Shown: in pieces, positions 9,506 through 18,119 of the stretch
Position numbering within the stretch: position 1 is the first letter of the stretch
How the letters are laid out: every line of letters starts with the position of its first letter
NCBI RefSeq assembly: GCF_014207095.1
Contig: NZ_JACHBG010000024.1
Coordinates: forward strand, 1 to 64,000
DNA length: 64,000 bases
From: Martinezella lusitana
GTDB lineage: Bacteria > Pseudomonadota > Alphaproteobacteria > Rhizobiales > Rhizobiaceae
Direction: 5' to 3'
The notes under the pieces: model-generated
What the model saw: the letters and a program-made list of their open reading frames with translations, nothing else
Database searches by the model: none
Told to the model about the DNA's origin: nothing
Program-made: the position numbers and the translations under genes

Positions 9506-9888
9506 TCCTCGATCCCATCCGAATTTCAGGCTTGGCCCCGAAGCATCCAGACACTGCACATATTTAACAGTTATTATATGTTTTTTATAGACTATTTCGT
9601 GGAATTTTTTTCTCGGAGTTTGATGGGCAGTGAATGGCTCTCGTCTCGGTTATCGCGCTGATCGGCCTTATTTGACAGCATCCGCTCGTGCGTCGCCACT
9701 TCGGCTCTAGCCGCTCGAAGCGTCGCGCCGAAAAGAAATTCTATGTTTTTTGTGTACTTTAAATTCCTGTTGGTTAACGGCAGGAGTTATCTGGCGAATG
9801 ATCCCCCAAAGGCCGACGCGGGTGCCACACGGAATACCGCTCCGTGGTCATTCCTGCGGCCCGCACCATCGCAACCGAGGATCAATTC
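9506..9888. promoter_or_regulatory. Divergent promoter region of two sulfur operons
   Basis: This 383-base gap separates the minus-strand monooxygenase operon from the plus-strand importer. It is AT-rich compared with its surroundings and contains a direct repeat, TATGTTTTTT, at 9577-9586 and 9742-9751. The second copy lies within AAATTCTATGTTTT (9736-9749), close to AAATTCTATAGTTTT upstream of ssuD (4125-4139). A shared regulator site is possible but unproven. Confidence 0.4.
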
Positions 9889-11229
9889 ATGTCCGACCCC
9901 ATCATCGACCAAGCATATCGCCGCCGCACGGTCTTGAAGACCATGCTGGCATCAGGAGCGCTTCCTCTTCTCTCATCGGGCGTCTTGTCCTCCGCCCTGG
10001 CCGCAGGCAATCGGTTCGCCGGACACACCCTCAATCTCCTGATCATTCAGCCGCATGTCGTCACAGGCAAGAAGATCTCCGAGGATTTCGAGAAGCTTAC
10101 GGGTGCGAGGGTCAACGTAACCGCCGTTCCCTACGACCAGGTCAGCGTCAAGGCGACCCTCGACTTTCAATCTGGAGCCGGTGAATTCGACGTCATCGAC
10201 TATTTCTATACCTACAAGGGCCAGTTGGCCGAGGACGGCGTGATCGAGGACGTCACTGACTTGATCGAGAAAGACAAGGCGGAAATCCAACCCGACGACT
10301 TCATCCAGACGATCTATGACCAGTACACGCTGCATGAAGGCCGTCGCTATGGCCTGCCTTATGACGGCGACAGCCACCTTCTGTTCTACAACAAGGAACT
10401 CTTCGATCGTTATGGCCTCAAGCCAGCAACGACCTGGGACGAATACAATGAAAACGCCAAGATCATCACCGACGCGGAATCCAAGAACGGTATCTACGGT
10501 GCTGCAGTCCTGGGCGCGAAGATCCCGGTGATCATCCTGTCGACCTATGCCAACCGCCTCACCGGCTTTGGCGGCAACTTCCTGAAAGCAGACGGCACCT
10601 CGGCCCTCGACAGCGCCGAAGCCGTGGAGGCGCTGAAGTCGCTCCTCGCATCCGCACCGCATGCATTGCCGACGCCGCTCGAGACGCGCTTCGAGGAAGG
10701 TCTACCCGCCTTCCTCAGCGGTAAGGCCGCCCAGATCGACTTTTGGACTGACCTCGGCGGCTACGCCCAGGATCCCAAGGGCTCGAAGATCGTCGACAAG
10801 TGGGGCGTCACCCGCATTCCAGTCGGTGGCGCCAACAAGACACCGCGTCTTGCCTTCAACGCCGGTTTCGGCTTCGCAATCACCAGCGGGTCGAAGAACA
10901 AGGACGTCGCCTGGGAACTGATCAAGCTCGCGACCAGCAAGGGCTACCACGAACAACTGCTCACGCTGACCGGCTCCGGTATCGATCCCGACCGTCACTC
11001 CGGCCTTAACTCCGAAAAGTTCAAGGCCTTCCAGCCGCTCGTCCAGCCGCTGCTGGCAGACGGTGCACTTGAAAACAGCCTCGCCTGGCCCACGGCCGTT
11101 TATGCCCCGAAGCTGGAAAACGCGCTGACCGATGAACTCTCCCTCGCCCTTGCCGGGACCAAAAGTGCCGAACAGGCGATCGCCGATGCCCATAAGTCCT
11201 GGACGAACATCATCGAAGCCAATGGCTGA
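9889..11229 (+). CDS. ABC importer substrate-binding protein (family 1, sugar type)
   Basis: An exported 446-residue extracellular solute-binding protein. The N-terminus has a Tat-like signal (RRRTVLKTMLASGALPLLSS, then ALAAG as likely cleavage area near residue 40). The mature part has family-1 binding-protein features: LIIQPHVVTGKKISEDFEKL, GEFDVIDYFYTYKGQLAE, GLPYDGDSHLLFYNKELF and VGGANKTPRLAFNAGFG. I chose the start at 9889 for the signal peptide; the GTG at 9844 would add an odd extension. It is followed by two permeases. The family usually binds sugars or polyols, but divergence from sulfur-enzyme genes suggests an organosulfur ligand here. Confidence 0.85.
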   Translation: MSDPIIDQAYRRRTVLKTMLASGALPLLSSGVLSSALAAGNRFAGHTLNLLIIQPHVVTGKKISEDFEKLTGARVNVTAVPYDQVSVKATLDFQSGAGEFDVIDYFYTYKGQLAEDGVIEDVTDLIEKDKAEIQPDDFIQTIYDQYTLHEGRRYGLPYDGDSHLLFYNKELFDRYGLKPATTWDEYNENAKIITDAESKNGIYGAAVLGAKIPVIILSTYANRLTGFGGNFLKADGTSALDSAEAVEALKSLLASAPHALPTPLETRFEEGLPAFLSGKAAQIDFWTDLGGYAQDPKGSKIVDKWGVTRIPVGGANKTPRLAFNAGFGFAITSGSKNKDVAWELIKLATSKGYHEQLLTLTGSGIDPDRHSGLNSEKFKAFQPLVQPLLADGALENSLAWPTAVYAPKLENALTDELSLALAGTKSAEQAIADAHKSWTNIIEANG

Positions 11230-11343
11230 TCATTGAGCCCCGGCCCACCTGCGGACGTCGTACACCAGTCCCAAAGGCGTGGCTCGCGGCCGAGGGGGCA
11301 CGCCTTTCCAGAGAAGAACGACGAAGACCACAGGCACGATGAC

Positions 11344-12285
11344 ATGACTGCGATCGATTTCCCCCCCGCTCGAAGACGCGCCGCCTCAACGACGGCAGAT
11401 CACGGTATTTCGGCACACCGGGTCATCGGTTGGCTGTGGATCTCTCCGATCTTGCTCGGGCTCGCCTCGACCCTGGTCTATCCCACACTCTTCCTGGTGG
11501 CCCTTGCGCTCAGCAAAAGCACGCTCGGGAAACCCTTCCGCAGCTTTGTCGGATTGCGACATGTGCGGGACGTCCTCCAGGATCCGCTGTTTGTGACCTC
11601 TCTGACCAAGAGCATCGCCTATGCTTTCATCACGGCGAGTACCCAGCTGGCTATCGGCTTTTTGATCGCCTTGCTCTTCAGCCAGCTCCTGAAGGCCGGA
11701 CGGTTCCTGGTAAGCCTGATCCTGCTGCCGCTCATGACGCCGCCGGTGATGGTGGGAGTCGCATGGAAGTTGATCCTCGCGCCGGCCGGAGGGCTCCTGA
11801 ACGGGGTGCTCCTGAACCTTGGCATTGTCGACGCGCCCGTAAGCTTCCTGGGCGATCCTGTCTTTGCCTGGTTCGCGATCGCGGTTGCCGATGTCTGGCA
11901 ATGGACGCCCTTCGTCGTCATCCTTAGCTTCGCCGCCCTTTCGACCATTCCCGAAGGCGTCCACGAGGCATCGATCATTGATGGAGCATCACCTCTGCAA
12001 CGCTTCTGGCACATCACGCTTCCGCTCGTGGCGGCGCCGCTCTCCTCAATCTATCTCCTGAAGCTCATTCTCTCCTTCAAGGTCTTCGACCTCGTCTATG
12101 TCCTGACGTTCGGCGGTCCGGGCTTTGCCACTACGACGACCGGCTTCTCCATCTATCGCCGCGCATTGGAACAGTTCGATGTCGCCCGCGCCGCCGCCGA
12201 GACCCTGATCTATAGTCTGGTAATTGGCGCAGTGCTCTGGCCCGTCATCCGCATTCACCAGCATCTCGAGAGGAAAGACGCATGA
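11344..12285 (+). CDS. ABC importer permease (MalF/UgpA type)
   Basis: Inner-membrane permease of 313 residues with about six hydrophobic helices, the first at GWLWISPILLGLASTLVYP. The EAA loop that contacts the ATPase is present as HEASIIDGASPLQRFWHITL (about residues 210-230). The ATG at 11344 places the first helix at the usual distance. It lies 114 bases after the binding protein and overlaps the next permease by four bases (ATGA), showing one operon. Confidence 0.85.
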   Translation: MTAIDFPPARRRAASTTADHGISAHRVIGWLWISPILLGLASTLVYPTLFLVALALSKSTLGKPFRSFVGLRHVRDVLQDPLFVTSLTKSIAYAFITASTQLAIGFLIALLFSQLLKAGRFLVSLILLPLMTPPVMVGVAWKLILAPAGGLLNGVLLNLGIVDAPVSFLGDPVFAWFAIAVADVWQWTPFVVILSFAALSTIPEGVHEASIIDGASPLQRFWHITLPLVAAPLSSIYLLKLILSFKVFDLVYVLTFGGPGFATTTTGFSIYRRALEQFDVARAAAETLIYSLVIGAVLWPVIRIHQHLERKDA

Positions 12286-13097
12286 AGATCAACCGCTCCG
12301 ACATTCTGCTCGTTGCCGCGACCGCGCCGATCTTCATCTTCTTCACTCTGCCGATCGCGTATCTCATCTCGGTTTCTTTCAAGACCAAAGACGACGTGCT
12401 GAGCGGGCACTTCCTGCCGACAAGCCCGACGCTCGACAATTGGCCGGCCGCCTTCGAGGCTGCCTGTCTTTCAGGATTCATAGCCAACTCCGTTGCCGTA
12501 TCGCTGCTCGCCGGCGCCCTGACGTTGCTGCTCACCCTCCCCGCCGCCTACGCCGTGCTGCGACTCGGCATCGGTGGCAAGTGGCTCGGTGATCTCACTC
12601 TGTCGAGCTACATGGCGCCACCGATCGTGGCTCTGATTCCCCTGTTCTATCTTCTCAAGGCAACCGGGCTCCTCAACACGCATGCCGGACTTGTGATGCT
12701 CTACGGCTTTGCCAATATTCCCGTCGCCTTCTGGCTTCTCACGCCTTTTCTCCGGCGCATGCCGCTGGAGATTGAACAGGCGGCAGCAGTCGACGGAGCC
12801 GGCCCCTTCCGGATCCTTGTCCATATCGTCGTGCCGATCATTGTGCCAGGCATCGTGGCGACGCTGATCATTGTCTCGGTCCTCGCCTATAACGAGTTCC
12901 TCTTTGCCTCCGCCTTCACCTTTTCCGACGAGACGCGCACGCTTCCCGTCGGCATCTCGCTCTTCCAGGGGGATCGGCTGGTCAATTTCGGACAGATGGC
13001 GGCTGCTTCTCTCGCGGGCATCGCACCAGTCTATCTGGTGGCACTCTTCCTGCAGCGTTATCTCGTTGCAGGTCTTGCCCATGGCGGCCTCAAATGA
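12282..13097 (+). CDS. ABC importer permease (MalG/UgpE type)
   Basis: Second inner-membrane permease, 271 residues, with six predicted helices and the EAA loop EQAAAVDGAGPFRILVHIVV. Its ATG overlaps the stop of the first permease, so translation is coupled. The usual next gene, a MalK/UgpC-type ATPase, is missing: only broken sequence follows. The importer must borrow an ATPase encoded elsewhere or be non-functional. Confidence 0.85.
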   Translation: MKINRSDILLVAATAPIFIFFTLPIAYLISVSFKTKDDVLSGHFLPTSPTLDNWPAAFEAACLSGFIANSVAVSLLAGALTLLLTLPAAYAVLRLGIGGKWLGDLTLSSYMAPPIVALIPLFYLLKATGLLNTHAGLVMLYGFANIPVAFWLLTPFLRRMPLEIEQAAAVDGAGPFRILVHIVVPIIVPGIVATLIIVSVLAYNEFLFASAFTFSDETRTLPVGISLFQGDRLVNFGQMAAASLAGIAPVYLVALFLQRYLVAGLAHGGLK

Positions 13098-13605
13098 CGA
13101 CTGGACACGGTGCAAGCACGAGAATTCCGAGGAGTGGGCGGGATTGTTCCTCCGAGCCGTCACCCTCGCTAGAGAAGCTCGGGCGCATCCATACCCGCCT
13201 CAGTCTTATGACAAAGGGAGTGAACTGCTTCGTCGCCAGATCCGAGGCGAGCATCTCGCATGCGTACCGGCGTGTTCTTTTCGCATACCTAAACCGCTTC
13301 CCGTGACAGTGATCCGCCCCCCGCGCAAGATCTCTTATTTAGCTTCGAACGAGTTCAGCAATATTGACCTCAAGCCCAACTTGATAGCCGCAAGATAGTT
13401 TCATAAGTCGGGGAGACCTGCCCATTTCTCGATTCGATAAGGCAGAAGTTAATATACCCGCCCCCCGCCGGAGGGGGTTTAAGGCGAGCTCCGCCTGCGT
13501 TCTGAGCTTCTGACCTGCTGGTGCGATGGGAAGATATTTCTCGTTCATCGACCCTCTACTCGAATTCCGGTTAGTCCTGCACTTCCCGATGCGAATTACA
13601 GATTC
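13098..13605. other. Intergenic, possible relic of the missing ATPase
   Basis: No gene is supported. At about 13120-13180 one plus frame reads AREFRGVGGIV before a stop, faintly like the first strand of an ABC ATPase (EFRGVGK). This is where the importer's ATPase would be expected, so a decayed start of that gene is possible. The rest shows nothing. Confidence 0.25.
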
Positions 13606-13836
13606 CTAATGCCATCCAATGATTCCGAGCTCAACAGCTTTCAATGCAGCAGCCATTCTGCTGCTGCAGTTTAGCTTTCGCATGGCATTCCTAAGATGAA
13701 AATTTACCGTGTGCTCCGATATGCTCAATGTCTTCCCGATCGCCCACGATGATTTACCTTTCGCAGTCCATGCGAGGCATGCTTTTTCGCGGTTTGAGAT
13801 GGCTGGATATTCCGTGTTCATGGCCGAGTTTTGCAT
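13606..13836 (-). CDS. LuxR-type helix-turn-helix domain protein, truncated
   Basis: A 76-residue protein that is almost only the C-terminal DNA-binding domain of LuxR/FixJ-family regulators: ISNREKACLAWTAKGKSSWA, SISEHTVNFHLRNAMRKL and RMAAALKAVELGI. The usual ~170-residue N-terminal ligand domain is missing; upstream sequence does not encode it. This may be a 5'-truncated pseudogene, or a small stand-alone regulator of the neighbouring sulfur genes. No strong ribosome site is visible. Confidence 0.55.
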   Translation of the reverse strand: MQNSAMNTEYPAISNREKACLAWTAKGKSSWAIGKTLSISEHTVNFHLRNAMRKLNCSSRMAAALKAVELGIIGWH

Positions 13837-14169
13837 CGTGCGGTTCCTAGGTGGAGTCTTGAGCCGGCGAGAGGTTCGGAAGGGACAATGCGCTTGTCAC
13901 CGTGATCGATCCCAAAGCGAGACTCAAGAACCGTGCCAAATCGTCAACTGTGGCGCCAAATGCGCTAGAACCTCAGTGGCGGGGCCGGTAAGTGTCAATA
14001 AAAATCGGTTTCGATGGCGAGATGAGCAATCTCTGAACCGACTCACGACAGCGACTGTCGGTTGAACCGGCCGCCTGACCAAAGTACCCCCTTAAAAAGG
14101 AGAGCCTTTCGTGTCGAAGGGCCGGATGTCGCAGCGAAAGCGCTGGCGATCTCGCAACAGCCGGCGGCC

Positions 14170-14405
14170 GTCATCATTCATATCACCGCCGCCAAGCCTG
14201 ACGGGGCAGCCGCCGGCAACTGTTTAGGCAAGCCGAGGTTGGCATGGAGCGTCTCTTCTCCGCCTTCGGTGCGGATACACGCCCCGCTCCTGCAAAAGCG
14301 GCACGACCTTTCCGACGAATTCGTCAAAGCCGCCAGGAGGTAAATGCGGCGCGAAGACGAATCCATGCGCGCCATCGGCTGCTCCGGCTTTTGATAATGC
14401 AGATC
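14170..14405 (-). pseudogene. Relic of NtaA-type monooxygenase C-terminus
   Basis: The minus strand reads GAADGAHGFVFAPHLPPGG and then DEFVGKVVPLLQERGVYPHR, after which TLHANLGLPKQLP follows in another frame. These match, in order, the C-terminal end of NtaA/SnaA-type monooxygenases (DGF...PYLPGGLDDFV..VVPELQRRG...TLRENLGL). Only this tail remains, downstream of the third sfnB, suggesting that the operon once ended with a monooxygenase like the one at 8096-9505. Confidence 0.6.
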
Positions 14406-14524
14406 ATATTGGCTTATTCGTCAACGCCTCCGACATATGTTTGGCAGAGGCCGCATTTGGTTCACTTTGCCACGAACCTTGAGGTCTCTCACGCCGTGAC
14501 GGCGCAAGAGACTTTTGCGGATCG

Positions 14525-15772
14525 TCAACTCCACGCATGCAGCGGGGGATTTTCGCCATTCAGGAAATATCTTCCAAGAATGGCGTATTTCCAGCGCACG
14601 GGGTCATGGAGCGTATGGGTGCGCGCATTGCGCCAATGGCGATCGAGGTTGTGCTCGGCGAGTGTTGAGCGAGTGCCTGCGAGTTCGAACAGCTTGTTGG
14701 TCGCAGCAATCGCGATTTCGGTCGATAGGATCTTGGCCTCGGCCGTGACGATCTGCGCTTCGGCGACCGTCTCCGCATTGGGGTTCAGTACGGCGCGGTC
14801 GATTGCATAGCCGGCTTTTTCCAAAAGCGCTTGCGCGGCATGCAGGCGCAGCGTCAGGTCGCCGACGGCCTGGATTGTATAGGGATCCTCCCAGGCATGA
14901 TCCTGGCCGCTATCCACCCATGCCCGGCTCTTGGTGCGCACGAAGGCGACCGTCTCGTCAATGGCGGCCTGTGCGATACCGGTGTCGACGGCAACCTGGA
15001 TGATCTGGAAGATCGCACCATCTGCGCTCGGCACTTCATAGCCCTTGTATCCAGGCACGAGATGGGTCTTCGGCACCTTGACGTTGTCGAGCAGCACGGT
15101 GCCGGACAGCGTCGTGCGCTGCCCGAACGAGGACCAGTCATCGATGACGGTGAGCCCCCGCGCATCCCGCTCGGCAATCGCATACCAGGCCCGCCCTTCG
15201 TCATCGAGCGCGACGATCGGCACAAGATGCGCGAGCAGAGCGCCGGAGGAATAGAACTTGCGCCCGTTGACGACAACGTGGTCGCCGGCATCGCTGAAGC
15301 GCGTTTCGAAATCGACCGCCCGTTTGGAACCGAATTCCGAAAAAGCGTTGCCGAAACGGGTGCCTTTCAGCACCTCGGCAAACAGGAGTTTCTGCTGGGC
15401 GACATCCGATACAGTCCGGATGGCAGCGACGACCCCCAGATGGTTCTGGGCGATCTGACCGATCGATGAATCCGCCGCCGATATGATTTCGATGACCTTT
15501 GCAAGCGTGGCGTACGAAACCTCCGGGCCGCCGAAGGCCTTTGGCACATTGATCGACCATAGGCCGCTTTGCGAAAAGGCATCCAACTCGGCGACGGGCC
15601 AAATGCGTTCGCGATCGCGCTTGGCGGAGTCCTTCACGAATTCGGCCGCAAGCCGGCGGGCAACAGCGATTGCCTCGGCATCGTCCTTGATGACATGGGC
15701 GGGCTCAGCCGGACGAGGAACCGCCGGCACAGCCTTGACGGCATTTTCGGTATTGACCTGTGAGAGCGTCAT
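14525..15772 (-). CDS. sfnB: SfnB-family sulfur-acquisition oxidoreductase (copy 3)
   Basis: A 415-residue acyl-CoA-dehydrogenase-fold flavoenzyme with QSGLWSINVPKAFGGPEVSY, ISAADSSIGQIAQNHLGVVA, IDDWSSFGQRTTLSGTV and THTLHDPVRWKYAILGRYFL. A clear AGGAG precedes the ATG at 15772. It follows the livF-type ATPase by 32 bases and is the last intact gene of the long operon that begins with the FMN reductase at 22.8 kb. Co-transcription with sfnG and an importer points to uptake and oxidation of one organosulfur compound; this is an inference. Confidence 0.82.
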   Translation of the reverse strand: MTLSQVNTENAVKAVPAVPRPAEPAHVIKDDAEAIAVARRLAAEFVKDSAKRDRERIWPVAELDAFSQSGLWSINVPKAFGGPEVSYATLAKVIEIISAADSSIGQIAQNHLGVVAAIRTVSDVAQQKLLFAEVLKGTRFGNAFSEFGSKRAVDFETRFSDAGDHVVVNGRKFYSSGALLAHLVPIVALDDEGRAWYAIAERDARGLTVIDDWSSFGQRTTLSGTVLLDNVKVPKTHLVPGYKGYEVPSADGAIFQIIQVAVDTGIAQAAIDETVAFVRTKSRAWVDSGQDHAWEDPYTIQAVGDLTLRLHAAQALLEKAGYAIDRAVLNPNAETVAEAQIVTAEAKILSTEIAIAATNKLFELAGTRSTLAEHNLDRHWRNARTHTLHDPVRWKYAILGRYFLNGENPPLHAWS

Positions 15773-15804
15773 GATGGATTCTCCTGGTTGACGATGGCGG
15801 CCGA

Positions 15805-16599
15805 TCAGGCCTGTGGGAGGCTTGTTGTGGCGGGTATGGATGCCGGTGTGGATTTCTGACCGAGATAAAATGCCTTGACGTCGTCGCGTCCGCGCAACTC
15901 GGCCGCATCTCCCGAAAGCACTGCAGCGCCGTTTTCGAGGACTGTCGCGCGGTCGGCATAACGCAGGGCGATCGCCGAATTCTGTTCGGCAACGAGAATG
16001 GAAAGACCGCCTTCAACATTCAGCCGCCGCAACGTCCGGAAAATGTCCTGCACGACGATCGGCGCCAGCCCCATGGACGGTTCGTCGAGCACCAAAAGCT
16101 TTGGACGCGACATCAGCGCACGGCCGATCGCCGCCATTTGCTGTTCACCGCCCGAGGTAAGACCGGCCAGCGCGCGGCGCTTCTCCTTTAGTCGGGGAAA
16201 AATCGTGTATATTCTCTCCAGATCGGCGGCGATCTCGGAGCGCGAGCCGCTCCGTCCAAGGCCGCCGGAAACGAGATTTTCCTCGATGGTCAAATTGCGG
16301 AAGCAATGCCGGCCCTCAAGGACCTGCACGAGGCCGGCGCGCACCAATTCGGCCGGCGTTGCAGTGGTGACGTCGCGGCCCTCGTACAGGACGCCGCCGG
16401 CGGTAATCTCGCCGCGCTCGGCTGGAAGCAGGTTCGAAATCGCCTTGAGCGTCGTCGTCTTGCCGGCGCCATTGGCACCCAGCAGCGCCAGAATCTCGCC
16501 GCGGCGCAGTGTGAAGCTGACACCGTGAAGCGCCGTGATTGCTCCATTGTAGGTCGCTTTGATCCCGTCCACGCTCAGCAGAACGTCTTTTCCAGCCAT
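15805..16599 (-). CDS. livF: ABC transporter ATPase, LivF type
   Basis: Cytoplasmic ATPase of 264 residues. Walker A is LLGANGAGKTTTLKAI, the signature motif appears in the variant form LTSGGEQQMAAIGRALMSRP, and Walker B is LLVLDEPSMGLAP with a switch histidine replaced by Gln in LVAEQNS, as is normal for LivF. The ATG at 16597-16599 is preceded by GGTGGA and gives the standard length; a longer upstream reading is not protein-like. It pairs with the LivG-type ATPase at 20061-20972. Confidence 0.88.
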   Translation of the reverse strand: MAGKDVLLSVDGIKATYNGAITALHGVSFTLRRGEILALLGANGAGKTTTLKAISNLLPAERGEITAGGVLYEGRDVTTATPAELVRAGLVQVLEGRHCFRNLTIEENLVSGGLGRSGSRSEIAADLERIYTIFPRLKEKRRALAGLTSGGEQQMAAIGRALMSRPKLLVLDEPSMGLAPIVVQDIFRTLRRLNVEGGLSILVAEQNSAIALRYADRATVLENGAAVLSGDAAELRGRDDVKAFYLGQKSTPASIPATTSLPQA

Positions 16600-16688
16600 G
16601 GTCCACCCAATCTCAGTGTGGTTTCGTATGCGAGCCGGGCACCGGCAGACAGCAGCAGGACCGCGCTGCCGATGCCCAGCCACCGGGC

Positions 16689-18023
16689 TCAGTTCGTCAC
16701 GGCCTGTGCGTCTTCGGACGTGCGCAACTTGATGCCCTTTTCCTTGGCGTAGGCTTCCGAGGATTTCTCGATGATCGGCCGGAGCAGTGCCCAGTCCGGC
16801 GCAATCCAATCGGAGACGACGTTCCACTTCTTGCCGTCCCACTGCTGGAAGGTCACGTAGCCGTTGCCCTCGTGATTGTCCCAGGTGACGTTTATGGAAT
16901 GGAACAGGCCCTTGGCGCCGAGCGCCTCGACGCGAGCCGGATCAAGCTGCAGGTGCTCGAAGCCCCAGCGGACCTCGTCGCCCGTCAGAGTCCGATGTCC
17001 GAACTTTTCCTGGGCAATACGGATCGCCTCGACGTTCAGGATACCGTTGACGATACCGAGATTATGATAGACGGAGCCGATGCGCTTCTTGTCTTCCAGA
17101 TTGCCCTTGCCGTTGTCATAGAGCGTCTTCACGATCTCCTGGACGATCGGATATTCCGTGCCGGAGGCTTGGGTCGTGATGGCGGTATATCCCTTCGCGG
17201 CGTCGCCGGCCGGGATCACGTCCTCTTCCGAGTTCGACCAGACATTGCCGATGATATGGTCGGCAGGAAAGCCGGTCTTGGCCGCGGTTTTCAGGGCGAC
17301 CGGGTTCATGACACCCCAGCCGCGCAGGACGACGTAATCCGGCTTGGCGCGGCGGATCGTCAGCCATTGCGCCTGTTGCTCATTGCCGGGATGCGGCACC
17401 TCGATCTGCTGCAGTTCGAAGCCATATTTCTGCGACAAGAGTTCATAGATCGGGATCGTTTCCTTGCCGTAGGGCGAGCCGTGATACAGCACGACGATCT
17501 TCTTGCCCTTCAGCTTGTCGAGACCGCCGAGCTTCGAGGCGATGTAGTTCACGATGCCCGAGGTCTCGCTATAGGGATTGAGCAGCAGCGGAAAGACATA
17601 GGGGAAAACGCGGCCATCAGTGGAATCCGTGCGACCATGGTTGATGGTGATCAACGGCACCTTGTCCTGCGTGATGCGGTCGATCATGGCATAGGCGATA
17701 CCGACGGAAAGCGGGTTCCAGGCGGCAATATTCGGATTGCTCTTGAGACGCTCGTAGGCCTCGACGCCGCGTTCAACCTCGTATTGCGTTTCCGCTTCCG
17801 ACCAGGTGAGCTTGACGCCGTTGACGCCGCCATTCCGCGTGTTGATGAGGTTCAGATAATCGATAAAACCACCGAAGAAACCTGTGCCGCCGGCCGCATA
17901 GGGCCCGACGCGATAGCTCTGCAGCGGGAAATATTGTTCATCGGCATGGGCGGCCGGTATCGCGGCCGAGACGGCTAGTCCAGCCGCAATGACAGCGGCC
18001 TTCAATTTCGCAAGCATGGTCAT
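16689..18023 (-). CDS. ABC importer periplasmic binding protein (branched-chain amino acid type)
   Basis: Exported protein of 444 residues. A Sec signal (AKLKAAVIAAGLAVSAAIPA, then AHADEQ cleavage area) is followed by a type I periplasmic-binding fold: VGPYAAGGTGFFGGFIDYLN, GGVNGVKLTWSEAETQYEVE, VLYHGSPYGKETIPIYELL and GNVWSNSEEDVIPAGDAAKG. It is longer than LivJ (~345) and belongs to the larger urea/amide/aromatic-acid subgroup. The start is uncertain: ATG 18023, ATG 18017 or GTG 18035. It lies between livM and livF in the operon and presumably supplies the ligand, likely an organosulfur compound. Confidence 0.85.
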   Translation of the reverse strand: MTMLAKLKAAVIAAGLAVSAAIPAAHADEQYFPLQSYRVGPYAAGGTGFFGGFIDYLNLINTRNGGVNGVKLTWSEAETQYEVERGVEAYERLKSNPNIAAWNPLSVGIAYAMIDRITQDKVPLITINHGRTDSTDGRVFPYVFPLLLNPYSETSGIVNYIASKLGGLDKLKGKKIVVLYHGSPYGKETIPIYELLSQKYGFELQQIEVPHPGNEQQAQWLTIRRAKPDYVVLRGWGVMNPVALKTAAKTGFPADHIIGNVWSNSEEDVIPAGDAAKGYTAITTQASGTEYPIVQEIVKTLYDNGKGNLEDKKRIGSVYHNLGIVNGILNVEAIRIAQEKFGHRTLTGDEVRWGFEHLQLDPARVEALGAKGLFHSINVTWDNHEGNGYVTFQQWDGKKWNVVSDWIAPDWALLRPIIEKSSEAYAKEKGIKLRTSEDAQAVTN

Positions 18024-18119
18024 GTTTGGATACACTCCGGGTATTGTCCGGTGTGATGGCCGGAACTGGGTTGAATGAGCGATGGGTTTGATGTTTGCGG
18101 AGCTTGTGCCCCGGCTTGG

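Noticed and set aside
16872..17978. Plus-strand open frame of 368 codons
   Set aside because: Shadow of the Liv-type binding protein; high-GC third positions keep the opposite strand open.
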